This document shows, one piece after another, positions 8,925-18,164 of a stretch of DNA of 64,000 nucleotides; positions within the stretch are counted from its first letter, which is position 1; every line of letters begins with the position of its first letter. The position numbers were made by a program, and so were the translations under genes. Source of the stretch: Ectobacillus sp048976805. GTDB lineage: Bacteria; Bacillota; Bacilli; Bacillales; Bacillaceae_G. The stretch is taken from positions 1-64,000 of the forward strand of contig JBHGUR010000062.1 in NCBI GenBank assembly GCA_048976805.1, written 5' to 3'. The notes beneath the pieces were generated by a model that saw only the letters and a program-made list of their open reading frames with translations, was not told the origin of the DNA and searched no databases.

Positions 8925-8991
8925 ATCCCCTTGCTATATATAAATCAAAATTGTTTTCAAAAAACACATACAACCGTTTGCCTTTCCTCAT

Positions 8992-9019
8992 TAAAAATGT
9001 CCCTGAAAATTCAGGGACA
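8992..9019 (-). terminator. Terminator of pycA
   Basis: TGTCCCTGAA / TTCAGGGACA stem; the minus strand continues with TTTTTAAT. Confidence 0.9.
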
Positions 9020-9025
9020 CTTTTT

Positions 9026-12000
9026 TTATTTTTCCAATTCAATTAATAAATCGCCGGTTTGAATGGCATCTCCATCTTTTACATGCACTTCTTTTACCAC
9101 GCCCGCAAACGGAGCTTGAACTGTCGTTTCCATTTTCATCGCTTCGGTAATAGCAATAGATTCGCCTTTTTTCACATACTCCCCTTGCTTTACAAGCACC
9201 TTAATAACTGTTCCCGGCATTGTTGCGCTAATGTGGTTCGGGTTATCGCGATCTCCTTTAACACGCTGTGTTACAGTCGCTTTAATGCTCTCATCCTTTA
9301 CAATTACTTCACGCGGCTGGCCGTTCAGCTCGAAATAGACAACACGATTGCCGTCCGGTTGAGGTTCTCCTACTGAGACGAGCTTCACCATTAACGTTTT
9401 TCCTCGCTCAATCTCTACTTCAATTTCTTCCCCTAAACGCATACCATAGAAAAATGTCGGGGTATCAAGAACAGATAAATCGCCATATTCATCATATATC
9501 TTTTGATAATCCATATACACCTTTGGATATAAAGCATACGATAACACATCAAACATTGTCACTTGGCGCTTCAGCTTATGAAACAGCATCTCCTGCACAT
9601 TATTGAAGTCCACCGGCTCCAGCAATTCACCTGGACGTACCATAATCGGTTCTTTTCCTTTTAAAATAATGCGTTGCAATTCTTTTGGAAAACCGCCGTA
9701 CGGCTGTCCTAAATACCCTTCGAACATTTCGACAACCGAATCCGGAAAATCTAATGATTCACCGCGTTCATAAATATCGTCCTCTGTTAAATTGTTCTGA
9801 ATCATAAACAAAGCCATATCGCCGACTACTTTAGAAGAAGGAGTTACTTTTACAATATCTCCAAACATATCATTTACACGGCGATACATAACAGTCACTT
9901 CATCAAAACGCTCTCCAAGACCAACCGCTTTCGCTTGCTGCTGTAAATTGCTATATTGTCCGCCCGGCATTTCATGCATATACACTTCTGTGTGCGGTGC
10001 ATTCATGCCGCTTTCAAAATGCGCATAATATTTACGGACATCCTCCCAATAACGGGAAAGCTGCTCCAATGCATGGATATCTACATTTGGCTTGCGTTCA
10101 TTTCCTTCTAAAGCATAAAAAAGTGTATTGGCGCTTGGCTGGGATGTTAGGCCAGCCATAGAACTTACTGCTACATCGACAATGTCTACTCCTGCTTCAA
10201 TTGCTTTTGTATACGTTAAAATACCATTTCCGCTCGTATCGTGCGTATGCAGGTGAATTGGAATTGAGACGGTTTCCTTAAGCGCGGAAATAAGATCGTA
10301 AGCGGCATTTGGTTTTAAGAGCCCTGCCATATCTTTAATACCGAGAATATGCGCGCCGGATGCTTCCAATTCCTTAGCTAAATTTTTGTAATACTCCAAA
10401 TTATACTTAACACGAGCCGGATCATGAATATCTCCTGTATAACAGATTGTCGCTTCTGCAAGCTTCCCGCTTTGGCGAACTGCATCAATTGCCACACGCA
10501 TTCCCTCAACCCAGTTTAAGCTATCAAAAATGCGGAATACATCGATACCGGCTTGTGCAGAGCTCTCTACAAACTTCTTAATGACATTATCCGGGTAATT
10601 TTTGTAGCCAACTGCATTGGAGGCACGCAGCAGCATTTGGAATAACACATTTGGTACGCGCTCACGAAGCTGCAACAATCTATCCCAAGGATCTTCTTTT
10701 AAGAAACGGTACGCCACATCAAATGTTGCGCCGCCCCACATTTCCATTGAAAAGAGATTTGGAAGCAAGCGGGCTGTCGGCTCTGCGATATGCTTCAGAT
10801 CTTGCGTACGAATACGAGTAGCCAATAAGGACTGGTGCGCATCGCGGAATGTAGTATCCGTCAGTAGGACTTCTTTCTGCTGCTTTACCCAGTTTACCAG
10901 ACCATCTGCTCCTTGTTCATCCAATATTTGTTTCGTGCCGCTTGCAATCGGTTCAGAATATTTAACTTTTGGCATGCGCGGCTCTGGAAAAATCGGCTTC
11001 GCTCCTTTTCCTACCCCTGGAAAACCATTCACAGTAATAGAACCGATATATGTTAACATTTTTGTTCCGCGGTCTCTTCGCTTCGGGAACACGAACAATT
11101 CTGGTGAAGAATCGATAAATGCGGTATCATATTGTCCCGAAAGGAATTTCGGGTGCTTTACTACATTTTCCAGAAATGGAATATTCGTTTTAATGCCGCG
11201 AATACGAAACTCTTTCAAGTTCCGCTCCATTTTGGCTGCTGCCTGCTCGAACGTCAAAGCCCATGTTGTTACCTTTACTAATAACGAATCATAATAAGGA
11301 GTAATTACAGCTCCTTGGAAGCTGTTCCCTGTATCTAAACGTACACCAAAGCCGCCGCCAGAGCGGTACGCCATAATTTTCCCTGTATCCGGCATAAAAT
11401 TATTGAGAGGGTCCTCTGTTGTTACCCTTGATTGAATTGCGTATCCATGCGTTTTAATATCTTCCTGCTTCGGAATCCCTACCTTGTTGCTGTGCAGCGA
11501 ATAGCCATCGGCAATTAAAATTTGCGACTGTACAATATCTACACCCGTAATCATTTCTGTAATTGTATGCTCAACTTGAATACGCGGATTAACCTCAATA
11601 AAATAAAACTCGTCATCTTTTACTAAAAATTCAACTGTTCCAGCATTTATATAATTTACATTTTTCGCAAGCTTTACCGCCGCATCACAAATACGGTTGC
11701 GCAAATCTTCCGTAAGCGAAACACTAGGGGCCACTTCTACTACCTTTTGATGGCGGCGCTGCACAGAACAATCGCGTTCATATAAATGAATTACATTTTG
11801 CTCATGGTCAGCTAAAATTTGCACTTCAATATGCTTTGGATTTTCTACAAATTTCTCTACATATACTTCATCACTGCCAAATGCCGCTTTTGCTTCCGAT
11901 TTTGCGCGCTCATAAGCTTCTTTGACGCCATTCGCATTTCGTACGATGCGCATACCGCGTCCTCCTCCGCCAAGCGCTGCTTTAATGATAATCGGATAAC

Positions 12001-12472
12001 CATACATCTCACCGAATTTTTCCACTTCTTGAAGGGAATTTACAGGGCCTTCACTTCCTGGAATAACCGGGATGTCTGCTTTTTGCGCCTGTGTTCTAGC
12101 CTTCACTTTATCCCCAAACATATCAAGGTGTTCGCTCTTAGGGCCGATGAAAATAATCCCTTCCTCTTCGCACCGTCTAGCAAAATCGATATTTTCTGAC
12201 AAAAAGCCGTAGCCAGGATGAATCGCATCCACACCATTGCTCTTGGCAATGTCGATAATTCCTTCAATATCCAGATAAGCATCAATCGGTTTTTTTCCTT
12301 CTCCTACAAGATAAGCTTCATCAGCCTTATAACGATGATATGACCCCATATCTTCCTTAGAGTAAATTGCTACTGTACGAAGCCCGAGCTCTGTACACGC
12401 CCGAAAAACCCGGATAGCTATCTCTCCTCGGTTCGCTACTAACACTTTGTTAATTCTTTGTAATTTCTCCAC
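9026..12472 (-). CDS. pycA: Pyruvate carboxylase
   Basis: 1148-residue single-chain enzyme making oxaloacetate from pyruvate, bicarbonate and ATP. Order of domains: biotin carboxylase (about 1-455, ATP-grasp loop GGGGRGMR), carboxyltransferase (about 530-835, starting LTDTTFRDAHQSLLATR), tetramerisation region, and the biotin carrier at the C-terminus with AMKMET, biotinylated at about Lys1113. Full family length, no lesions. The start is GTG with GAGGAGGAG upstream. In B. subtilis, PycA is stimulated by DarB when c-di-AMP is low. A DarB-type gene is present at 49.6 kb. Confidence 0.98.
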   Translation of the reverse strand: MEKLQRINKVLVANRGEIAIRVFRACTELGLRTVAIYSKEDMGSYHRYKADEAYLVGEGKKPIDAYLDIEGIIDIAKSNGVDAIHPGYGFLSENIDFARRCEEEGIIFIGPKSEHLDMFGDKVKARTQAQKADIPVIPGSEGPVNSLQEVEKFGEMYGYPIIIKAALGGGGRGMRIVRNANGVKEAYERAKSEAKAAFGSDEVYVEKFVENPKHIEVQILADHEQNVIHLYERDCSVQRRHQKVVEVAPSVSLTEDLRNRICDAAVKLAKNVNYINAGTVEFLVKDDEFYFIEVNPRIQVEHTITEMITGVDIVQSQILIADGYSLHSNKVGIPKQEDIKTHGYAIQSRVTTEDPLNNFMPDTGKIMAYRSGGGFGVRLDTGNSFQGAVITPYYDSLLVKVTTWALTFEQAAAKMERNLKEFRIRGIKTNIPFLENVVKHPKFLSGQYDTAFIDSSPELFVFPKRRDRGTKMLTYIGSITVNGFPGVGKGAKPIFPEPRMPKVKYSEPIASGTKQILDEQGADGLVNWVKQQKEVLLTDTTFRDAHQSLLATRIRTQDLKHIAEPTARLLPNLFSMEMWGGATFDVAYRFLKEDPWDRLLQLRERVPNVLFQMLLRASNAVGYKNYPDNVIKKFVESSAQAGIDVFRIFDSLNWVEGMRVAIDAVRQSGKLAEATICYTGDIHDPARVKYNLEYYKNLAKELEASGAHILGIKDMAGLLKPNAAYDLISALKETVSIPIHLHTHDTSGNGILTYTKAIEAGVDIVDVAVSSMAGLTSQPSANTLFYALEGNERKPNVDIHALEQLSRYWEDVRKYYAHFESGMNAPHTEVYMHEMPGGQYSNLQQQAKAVGLGERFDEVTVMYRRVNDMFGDIVKVTPSSKVVGDMALFMIQNNLTEDDIYERGESLDFPDSVVEMFEGYLGQPYGGFPKELQRIILKGKEPIMVRPGELLEPVDFNNVQEMLFHKLKRQVTMFDVLSYALYPKVYMDYQKIYDEYGDLSVLDTPTFFYGMRLGEEIEVEIERGKTLMVKLVSVGEPQPDGNRVVYFELNGQPREVIVKDESIKATVTQRVKGDRDNPNHISATMPGTVIKVLVKQGEYVKKGESIAITEAMKMETTVQAPFAGVVKEVHVKDGDAIQTGDLLIELEK

Positions 12473-12500
12473 AATTCTCCTCCTCTACTTTCATAATTTT

Positions 12501-12669
12501 AAGCTCTCTTAAAGGCTAATGTTGATTTGGAACGAAAGGCGGCGACTCCAGCGAAAAAAAGCGGGATAGCCGAAAACCTGGACTGAGCGCAGCAAGAGAA
12601 GCGGCTCGGCCCCGCCCGCGGAAAGCGTCCGCCTGTAGTGGAAAATCAACAATCAAGTTTAACCGAGCC
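12501..12669 (-). mobile_element. MITE family A, 169-bp long copy upstream of pycA
   Basis: It starts AAGCTCTCTTAAAGGC (first bases of the end mutated) and ends TTTAACCGAGCC. The core holds GGCGGCGACTCCAGCG and GCTCGGCCCCGCCCGCGG. It resembles the copy at 40162-40328 including an extra ~28-bp segment. The flanks (AATTTTA / TAATTAAA) no longer match exactly, so this is an older insertion. It lies 29 bases upstream of the pycA start, probably inside its leader or promoter region. Confidence 0.8.
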
Positions 12670-12938
12670 TAATTAAAAAAATATACAACTGTTTTATCCA
12701 TCATACATTATTTTTCAGAAAATGATAAGTCTTCTGTACTATCTGTTACATAATTTTATTGTAACACACTACAATGAATTTTCAACAAAATTAGTATAAT
12801 ACATAAATAAATAATACACACTAATTACTCCCATTTCCCTTATCTTACAATTTACATATATTCTATTGTTTCCGAGGCTAGATTTGTACGCAAATCAATT
12901 CGCTTGCCTGCGTTCCAAAAGCAGCAAGCTTTTAGAAA

Positions 12939-13168
12939 GGATCTGTTAAAGGCCAATGTTGATTTTCACGTCAAAATCACATGATTTATAATGTAAGCTT
13001 GCACATCACAGGTATGTAGAACCTGACGGCAGCCCCCCCACTCTCTTCCTCTCTCTGGTTTTCCTTTGGCCGAGGCAAAACTAGGTCCTGACCGTTACTA
13101 TATACGGCTGGGAGCGCTCTCCCCCTCTAAAAAGGATTTATATATCAACACCAACGTTTAACACAGCC
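12939..13168 (-). mobile_element. Chimeric MITE carrying a diverged family B core
   Basis: 230 bp bounded by GGATCTGTTAAAGG and GTTTAACACAGCC, which are family A type ends. It is flanked on both sides by TTTAGAAA (12931-12938 and 13169-13176), an exact 8-bp target duplication. The interior, read on the minus strand, is not the usual GC core but a relative of family B: GGGGGAGAGCGCTCCCAGCCG, a CCGT/ACGG stem, then AAAACCAGAGAGAGGAAG identical to copies 1 and 3. The rest of the 12.7-12.93 kb gap is AT-rich and featureless. Confidence 0.8.
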
Positions 13169-13189
13169 TTTAGAAAAAAATCATACAAT

Positions 13190-13222
13190 AAAAGGACTTT
13201 GCATACTGTGCAAAGTCCTTTT
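13190..13222 (-). terminator. Terminator of ftsW
   Basis: AAAAGGACTTTGCA / TGCAAAGTCCTTTT with a five-base loop; it overlaps the ftsW stop codon by two bases. The minus strand continues TTTTATTG. Confidence 0.9.
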
Positions 13223-14390
13223 ATTTCACAACAACAAGGTGCGGCTTGCTGGGCGCAACACGCTGTTGTTGCTGTTCCTTTATCCGTGCAGATACATTCA
13301 ATAATAGTCCCATTGACGCAAAATTCATAAGCAAAGAACTTCCACCAAAGCTGACGAAAGGAAGCGGCACCCCTGTCAAGGGAAGAAGTCCGGTAATACC
13401 ACCAACATTTGCAATCGATTGAATCGCGAGCATGCTTCCAATTCCGATGCACAAAAAACTCAAGAATGGATCTCGGCACTTTTGAGCCATTCTAAAGGCG
13501 CGCAATATAATTAAAATCAAAGACGCCAAAATAATCGCTACTCCCAGCAGCCCAAGCTCTTCAGATACAATTGCCATAATAAAATCGGTATGCGGTTCCG
13601 GCAAATAGCCGCTTTTTTGAATACTGTTTCCAAGCCCGGCGCCACCGATGCCCCCTGAGGCAATGGCAATAAAGGAATTAATAAGATGAAATCCGTCACC
13701 TTGCGGATCCGCAAACGGATTCATAAATGCAGTAAAACGCGATATTTGCTCTTCAGTAAGTTTTACCATTCCTATAACAATCAGTAATGGCAACCAAATA
13801 ACTGATGTCAACAGCACGCGTTTAATAATTATTTTTATACGCACCCCGGAACAAAATGCCATCGCCGCAACAATGCCTACAATCAATAAATCCGTTCCTA
13901 AATCCGGCTGCTTATAAATCAGCCAAAATACAGCAAGCAAATAAGACGCTATACCGCCAATCCCCCGCAGAAACGAAGTGTTCGTTTCGTATTTTTTAGC
14001 TAAAAAACGGGCTGTAACAATGATAACCCCAAGCTTTGTAAATTCAGCCGGCTGTATCCCGAAAATCCATGATTGGGCATTATTAACGGTTTTTCCAAAC
14101 AATAAAACAGCGGTCAATAAGGCAAGCGTTCCCCCATAAATCATTATCGCCGCAAATCTCTTCTTTAAAAAAACATAAGGAATGCGAAATGTGATTACAA
14201 GTGCAAGTAAACCGAGCCCCATTGCCCGCAGTTGAGATAGAAAGAAATGATTGCTCTCGTACCCAAGTTGTTTATATTTCGTAATCGCTACAATAGAACT
14301 CGCACTATACACCATAATAATTCCAATTGTGGAAAGTATAATAAGAGGAAGTACTAATGAGTAATCCAAGGACTTCCATACCTTTTTCAT
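13221..14390 (-). CDS. ftsW: Septal peptidoglycan glycosyltransferase FtsW (SEDS family)
   Basis: 389-residue SEDS protein with about ten helices. Hallmarks are PEPHTDFIMAIVSEELG and PLTGVPLPFVSFGGSS in the large loop and C-terminal region, plus an AQSWIFGIQPAEFTK segment. With its partner PBP it polymerises lipid II at the division septum. The frame is open upstream, but ATG 14390 has AAAGAGGA before it and begins the normal MKKVWKSLDYS sequence. It sits between ylaN and pycA as in B. subtilis. A terminator between ylaN and ftsW implies its own promoter. Confidence 0.95.
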   Translation of the reverse strand: MKKVWKSLDYSLVLPLIILSTIGIIMVYSASSIVAITKYKQLGYESNHFFLSQLRAMGLGLLALVITFRIPYVFLKKRFAAIMIYGGTLALLTAVLLFGKTVNNAQSWIFGIQPAEFTKLGVIIVTARFLAKKYETNTSFLRGIGGIASYLLAVFWLIYKQPDLGTDLLIVGIVAAMAFCSGVRIKIIIKRVLLTSVIWLPLLIVIGMVKLTEEQISRFTAFMNPFADPQGDGFHLINSFIAIASGGIGGAGLGNSIQKSGYLPEPHTDFIMAIVSEELGLLGVAIILASLILIILRAFRMAQKCRDPFLSFLCIGIGSMLAIQSIANVGGITGLLPLTGVPLPFVSFGGSSLLMNFASMGLLLNVSARIKEQQQQRVAPSKPHLVVVK

Positions 14391-14492
14391 ATAAAATCCT
14401 CTTTCTTCGTAAGTAATATTCATTAGTTGTATTCCATGCCCAGTCCCTATCTTCCTTCTTTTACAGCATAGAAAAACGCAAAATATATGCAT

Positions 14493-14522
14493 AAAAAAGC
14501 TCAAACTATTTTAGTTTGAGCT
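14493..14522 (-). terminator. Terminator of ylaN
   Basis: AGCTCAAACTA / TAGTTTGAGCT stem with TTT loop, followed by TTTTTTAT on the minus strand. Confidence 0.9.
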
Positions 14523-14537
14523 CTCTATGTGAACCCT

Positions 14538-14825
14538 TTATTTTTGTTTTCTTGTAAATGCATCATGAAGAGCTGACAGCTCGCGCTCTAATTCTCCAAG
14601 AATTTCTTTGCCTTGCGCTTCTTCAATTAGTCCGAGTCTAACGGCAAAGTCAACTTCCCGAGACAAACCGAACATTTGTGTATCCAATACCTCTTCATAT
14701 AACGGGCATTGCGGCATCGTTAAGTGATCCATTTGCACTCGAATAAGTTTTAATATTTTTCCTGCATCAGCTTTTAGAAGGGCAAGTGCCTTTTCCTGAT
14801 GATTCGTTACTGTCTCAGACGCCAA
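14538..14825 (-). CDS. ylaN: YlaN (DUF1507), iron/Fur-linked small protein
   Basis: 95-residue helical protein matching YlaN over its whole length (PQCPLYEEVLDTQMFGLSR, VDFAVRLGLI). YlaN is essential in some conditions and has been linked to iron homeostasis and to Fur in B. subtilis and S. aureus. The start is TTG 14825 with GGAGGG seven bases upstream. It is adjacent to ftsW, the usual neighbour. Confidence 0.9.
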   Translation of the reverse strand: MASETVTNHQEKALALLKADAGKILKLIRVQMDHLTMPQCPLYEEVLDTQMFGLSREVDFAVRLGLIEEAQGKEILGELERELSALHDAFTRKQK

Positions 14826-14992
14826 ATTAGTTCCCTCCGTTTCCGTCCAACTCTCCTATCCTATCTTCTAATATTAAAGATAGTTTTGACAAATTGCAAT
14901 AAAAATATTTCCTTGCATCTCTATGGATGACAATTGCCTATACCGATATTATACTGAATAAAGGGAGACTAAAACAAATGGGGGCATAAAAC

Positions 14993-15490
14993 ATGCATGA
15001 TATTCTATTTATTAACGGAAAAGTAAATTATTCCATTACTCTTGATCCAAGCGTCTGGATTTTTGATGACCGAAAAGTGGATTTAACGACATATTTTCAG
15101 GAAAATAACCGACAAGAAGATGATTTGGAACAATATACCAAAAACATATCTGCACATTGGGATCGCGAAATCCGAGAAGGCGCCGTCTATCCCCCTGTAA
15201 ATAAAAGCATTTCGAAATTTGAAAAAGAGAAAATCATTACCGGTACATTCGGCATGCCGCTTTGGCCCTTCATTCAAAACGCAGAAGCAAAACAAGACGC
15301 ATCCGGCGTAGAAATCCATACAGAAACAAATGTATTTACCATTTCCTTAGAGCAAGCAAAGCAAGCTATTTTAGGTTTTTCAAAAGATGGCCGGCCTCTC
15401 AAAGAAGATGGACCTGTTCATTTTTATTTTGGCGACGGCTCTAACATGGATGATCCGATTAAATGCGTCCGCCAGTTTACCATCGTCTAA
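14993..15490 (+). CDS. ylaL: YlaL family protein, function unknown
   Basis: 165-residue soluble protein close to B. subtilis YlaL. The conserved N-terminus (INGKVNYSITLDPSVWIFDDRK) is followed by acidic and mixed segments, and by DGPVHFYFGDGSNMDDP near the end. No catalytic motif is recognised. It is convergent with ylaK and divergent from ylaN, as in B. subtilis. GGGAG-like bases lie upstream of ATG 14993. The glutaminase gene that follows ylaL in B. subtilis (ylaM) is absent here. Confidence 0.75.
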   Translation: MHDILFINGKVNYSITLDPSVWIFDDRKVDLTTYFQENNRQEDDLEQYTKNISAHWDREIREGAVYPPVNKSISKFEKEKIITGTFGMPLWPFIQNAEAKQDASGVEIHTETNVFTISLEQAKQAILGFSKDGRPLKEDGPVHFYFGDGSNMDDPIKCVRQFTIV

Positions 15491-15614
15491 GATGGAGTAA
15501 AAGGAATAAGATATGTTCAGAAGCTTTCCTCTGCTTGTTATTCTTACAAAACAATCTCTAGGCAGAGCATCGTGATTGTATTCATATTGTTAATATAATA
15601 CACACTCTCGGCCC

Positions 15615-15644
15615 ATCCACTTCAAATGAAAATTTGAAGTGGAT
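15615..15644. terminator. Hairpin in ylaL-ylaK convergent region
   Basis: ATCCACTTCAAAT / ATTTGAAGTGGAT perfect 13-bp stem with GAAA loop. The T tract is weak, so terminator activity is uncertain. Confidence 0.45.
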
Positions 15645-15686
15645 AAGTTAAATTTGACATCATTCTTTATAACTATAGCGTAGTAT

Positions 15687-15735
15687 AAAAAAGGCTGTCT
15701 CAAAAGCCAAAACCGACTTTTGAGACAGCCTTTTT
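15687..15735 (-). terminator. Terminator of ylaK
   Basis: AAAAAGGCTGTCTCAAAAG / CTTTTGAGACAGCCTTTTT, a ~19-bp stem overlapping the ylaK stop; bidirectional T/A tracts. Confidence 0.9.
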
Positions 15736-17062
15736 ATAGCAAATCAGCTGCCAGCTGCGCAAGGTTTGAACGCTCTCCTTTTACAAATTTGACGTGACCG
15801 CTTACCTTTTGCTCCTTAAACTTCTCCACAACATACGTTAAACCGTTATTGTATTCATCTAAATACGGGTGGTCGATTTGCTGTGGGTCTCCCATCAATA
15901 CAATTTTGCTCCGTTCTCCGACACGAGTTAAAATCGTTTTCACTTCATGTTTTGTTAAATTCTGCGCTTCATCGATAATGATAAATTGTTCCGGTATGCT
16001 GCGTCCCCGAATATATGTTAAAGCTTCCACTTCAATCGAACCCATTCCAGCCAGTATGGCATCAAGCTCCCCTGGCTTTTTCGTGTTAAATAAATATTCC
16101 AAATTATCGTATATAGGCTGCATCCACGGACGCAACTTCTCTTCTTTCTCCCCCGGCAAATATCCGATGTCTTTTCCGACCGGAACAATCGGGCGGGCAA
16201 CGAGAAGCTTTTTATATAATCCTAAATCTTCTGTTTGCATTAAGCCTGCAGCCAAGGCAAGAAGCGTTTTCCCTGTTCCCGCTTTTCCGATTAGCGTAAC
16301 AAGCGGAATATCTTCCCGCAGCAAAAGCTCCAGCCCCATAATTTGCTGTACGTTGCGAGGGCGAATCCCCCAAATTTGCTCGCTTTGAAATACGAGCTTC
16401 TTTATTTTCTTTCCTGTATAATCCACAATTCCAACAGCAGATCCCGATCCTCCAAGCGCATCCTTCATGAGAATAAATTGATTAGGATAAAACGGATGGT
16501 TTGCTATTTCTGAAACAGCTAGTTCTCCCTTTTCATAAAAGCGATTTAATAATTCCTTTTGTATATAATACTCTAAGAAACCTGTATAAATATTGTCCAC
16601 TTCTATTACGCGGTCACTTAAATAATCTTCCGCTTGCAAACCGAGAGCATCCGCCTTAACCCGCACTAATACATCTTTACTTACAAGAATAACTGCTCTC
16701 CCATTTTCTTTAGCCTGTTCTTCAAGGGATAAATTCTTTGCAACCGCTAAAATACGGTTATCATTTGTTTTCTCTACAAAAATCTCCTGCAGCTGCACAA
16801 AGGAACGATGATTTAGTTCAATTCGAAACGTTCCGCCATTTTCGAGAGGAATGCTTTCATGCAGCTTTCCGATTTCACGAAATTTATCAATTAGTTTCGA
16901 TACATACCGGGCGTTTCTTCCGACTTCATCCATATACCTTTTTTTTGAATCTACTTCTTCTAAAACAACGGCTGGAATAACCACTTCATTTTCTTCAAAT
17001 GAGAAAATGGACAATGGGTCTTGCAACAATACGTTTGTATCAAGAACATAGATTTTACCCAA
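15734..17062 (-). CDS. ylaK: PIN-PhoH protein YlaK (PhoH2 type RNase/helicase)
   Basis: 442 residues from TTG 17062. The N-terminal PIN nuclease domain begins with YVLDTNVLLQDP, with acidic residues also in VLEEVD and NDNRILAVA. The C-terminal PhoH ATPase has Walker A GKAGTGKT and Walker B IIIDEAQN, plus GDPQQIDHP. PhoH2 proteins combine RNA unwinding and cleavage. The TTG with AGGGGGTAACAGG upstream gives the usual MGKIYVLDTN start; the frame is open further upstream without a better site. Confidence 0.9.
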   Translation of the reverse strand: MGKIYVLDTNVLLQDPLSIFSFEENEVVIPAVVLEEVDSKKRYMDEVGRNARYVSKLIDKFREIGKLHESIPLENGGTFRIELNHRSFVQLQEIFVEKTNDNRILAVAKNLSLEEQAKENGRAVILVSKDVLVRVKADALGLQAEDYLSDRVIEVDNIYTGFLEYYIQKELLNRFYEKGELAVSEIANHPFYPNQFILMKDALGGSGSAVGIVDYTGKKIKKLVFQSEQIWGIRPRNVQQIMGLELLLREDIPLVTLIGKAGTGKTLLALAAGLMQTEDLGLYKKLLVARPIVPVGKDIGYLPGEKEEKLRPWMQPIYDNLEYLFNTKKPGELDAILAGMGSIEVEALTYIRGRSIPEQFIIIDEAQNLTKHEVKTILTRVGERSKIVLMGDPQQIDHPYLDEYNNGLTYVVEKFKEQKVSGHVKFVKGERSNLAQLAADLL

Positions 17063-17197
17063 CCTGTTACCCCCTGACTCCACCATAGTGAACAAGGGTT
17101 TCATCCATATATGCACGATGGACGAACCGTTGTTATAAATATATGTCTTACATCAGAAAGATAGAATCTATTTGAAAGGAATTTTCCTTTACAAAAA

Positions 17198-17338
17198 GGC
17201 TCTGTTAAACTTGATTGTTGATTTCCCACTACAGGCGGACGCTTTCCGCGGGCGGGGCCGAGCCGCTTTTCCCGCTGGAGTCGCCGCCTTTCGTTCTAAA
17301 TCAACAAATGAATCTCAACATTATCCCTTAACAGATCC
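17198..17338 (+). mobile_element. MITE family A, 141-bp copy with exact 8-bp target duplication
   Basis: GGCTCTGTTAAACTTGATTG starts it and CTTAACAGATCC ends it. TACAAAAA flanks it on both sides (17190-17197 and 17339-17346). The core contains CCACTACAGGCGGACGC and GCTGGAGTCGCCGCCTTTCG. It lies between the ylaK promoter side and the terminator of the next gene. Confidence 0.88.
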
Positions 17339-17341
17339 TAC

Positions 17342-17376
17342 AAAAAAGATGAACAACCTTCAGTCGTTCATCTTTT
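17342..17376 (-). terminator. Terminator of the pyridoxamine-oxidase-like gene
   Basis: AAAAAGATGAAC / GTTCATCTTTTT with an 11-base loop; the minus strand ends TTTTTTG. The MITE target site lies inside the A/T tract of this terminator. Confidence 0.85.
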
Positions 17377-17382
17377 TATGTA

Positions 17383-17838
17383 TTACAGCCCCTTCAGCGC
17401 TGTTAACACTTGACTGTCAAGCTTTGCCGCAGCGCGAGGATCATATGTTTTTTCATATTTTGGCTCAACTGAAATTTTAGAACCGTAAAACATTACATCA
17501 CGCACTTCTGTAACAGAAATTTCAACAAGCGCAAGCTTAAGCGGAATTCCCTCCATACGCTCCGTTTTTATTTCCGCCTGGCCGGCAATAGAGTAAACAG
17601 ATTCATTTGCCATAACAGTTAATACAACAGACGGATTGTGCCGCACATTCTCAATAATGCGCGAGCGTTGATCGACTGCAAAACGGATTGTCGCCTCATC
17701 TATCGCATACACCCATGAAATCGCGCTCACATTCGGAGAGCCTTTTTCAAAATCAATTGTCGCAATCGTCACAATGCGCTCTTCTTGTAAAGCATGAAGT
17801 AAATTCTCTGTTAATACAGGTTCTACCACATTTGCCAT
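17383..17838 (-). CDS. Pyridoxamine 5'-phosphate oxidase-like FMN-binding protein
   Basis: 151-residue split-barrel flavoprotein fold. Segments IVTIATIDFEKGSPNVSAISWVYA and IRFAVDQRSRIIENVRHNPSVVLTV are typical of the PNPOx-like family. Members bind FMN, F420 or heme, and the substrate cannot be read from sequence. ATG 17838 has GGAGGTG upstream. It is divergent from ylaI. Confidence 0.75.
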   Translation of the reverse strand: MANVVEPVLTENLLHALQEERIVTIATIDFEKGSPNVSAISWVYAIDEATIRFAVDQRSRIIENVRHNPSVVLTVMANESVYSIAGQAEIKTERMEGIPLKLALVEISVTEVRDVMFYGSKISVEPKYEKTYDPRAAAKLDSQVLTALKGL

Positions 17839-17963
17839 AACTTACACCTCCATGTATGATTCTCCTTTTATCATACCTTGAATGTTCAACAATGAAAATA
17901 TTTATTTTTTGGACCGAAAACATGGTATACTCGATACAGAATTTGTTTACTAGAGGTGACACG

Positions 17964-18164
17964 ATGAGAGTGAAATGTATTTTGTGCGATGCGATTGAGC
18001 AATTAAATGATGAAACTCCGCAGGCGAAGCGGCTTCGCAATCGCCCTATTCATACATATATGTGCCAGCGCTGCTACGACCGTATTACAGAGCGAACTTT
18101 ACAACGCTTAAAAACAGGAAAATTCCGTTTATATCGTGATACAACTAAAGAAGAAGAATGGTAA
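17964..18164 (+). CDS. ylaI: YlaI, small zinc-ribbon protein (DUF2197)
   Basis: 66 residues with two CxxC pairs, CILC near the N-terminus and CQRC near residue 40, separated by a basic linker (AKRLRNRPIHTY). This matches YlaI. It probably binds one zinc; the role is unknown. ATG 17964 has AGAGGTGA upstream. The frame is open further upstream but without a ribosome site. Confidence 0.85.
   Translation: MRVKCILCDAIEQLNDETPQAKRLRNRPIHTYMCQRCYDRITERTLQRLKTGKFRLYRDTTKEEEW

Noticed and set aside
10617..11294. Long open frame of 225 codons on the plus strand inside pycA
   Set aside because: Antisense to the biotin carboxylase part of a full-length, well-conserved gene; no ribosome site and an arginine/serine/cysteine-rich sequence of shadow type.
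15849..16388. 179-codon plus-strand frame inside ylaK
   Set aside because: Antisense to the PhoH domain, no ribosome site.
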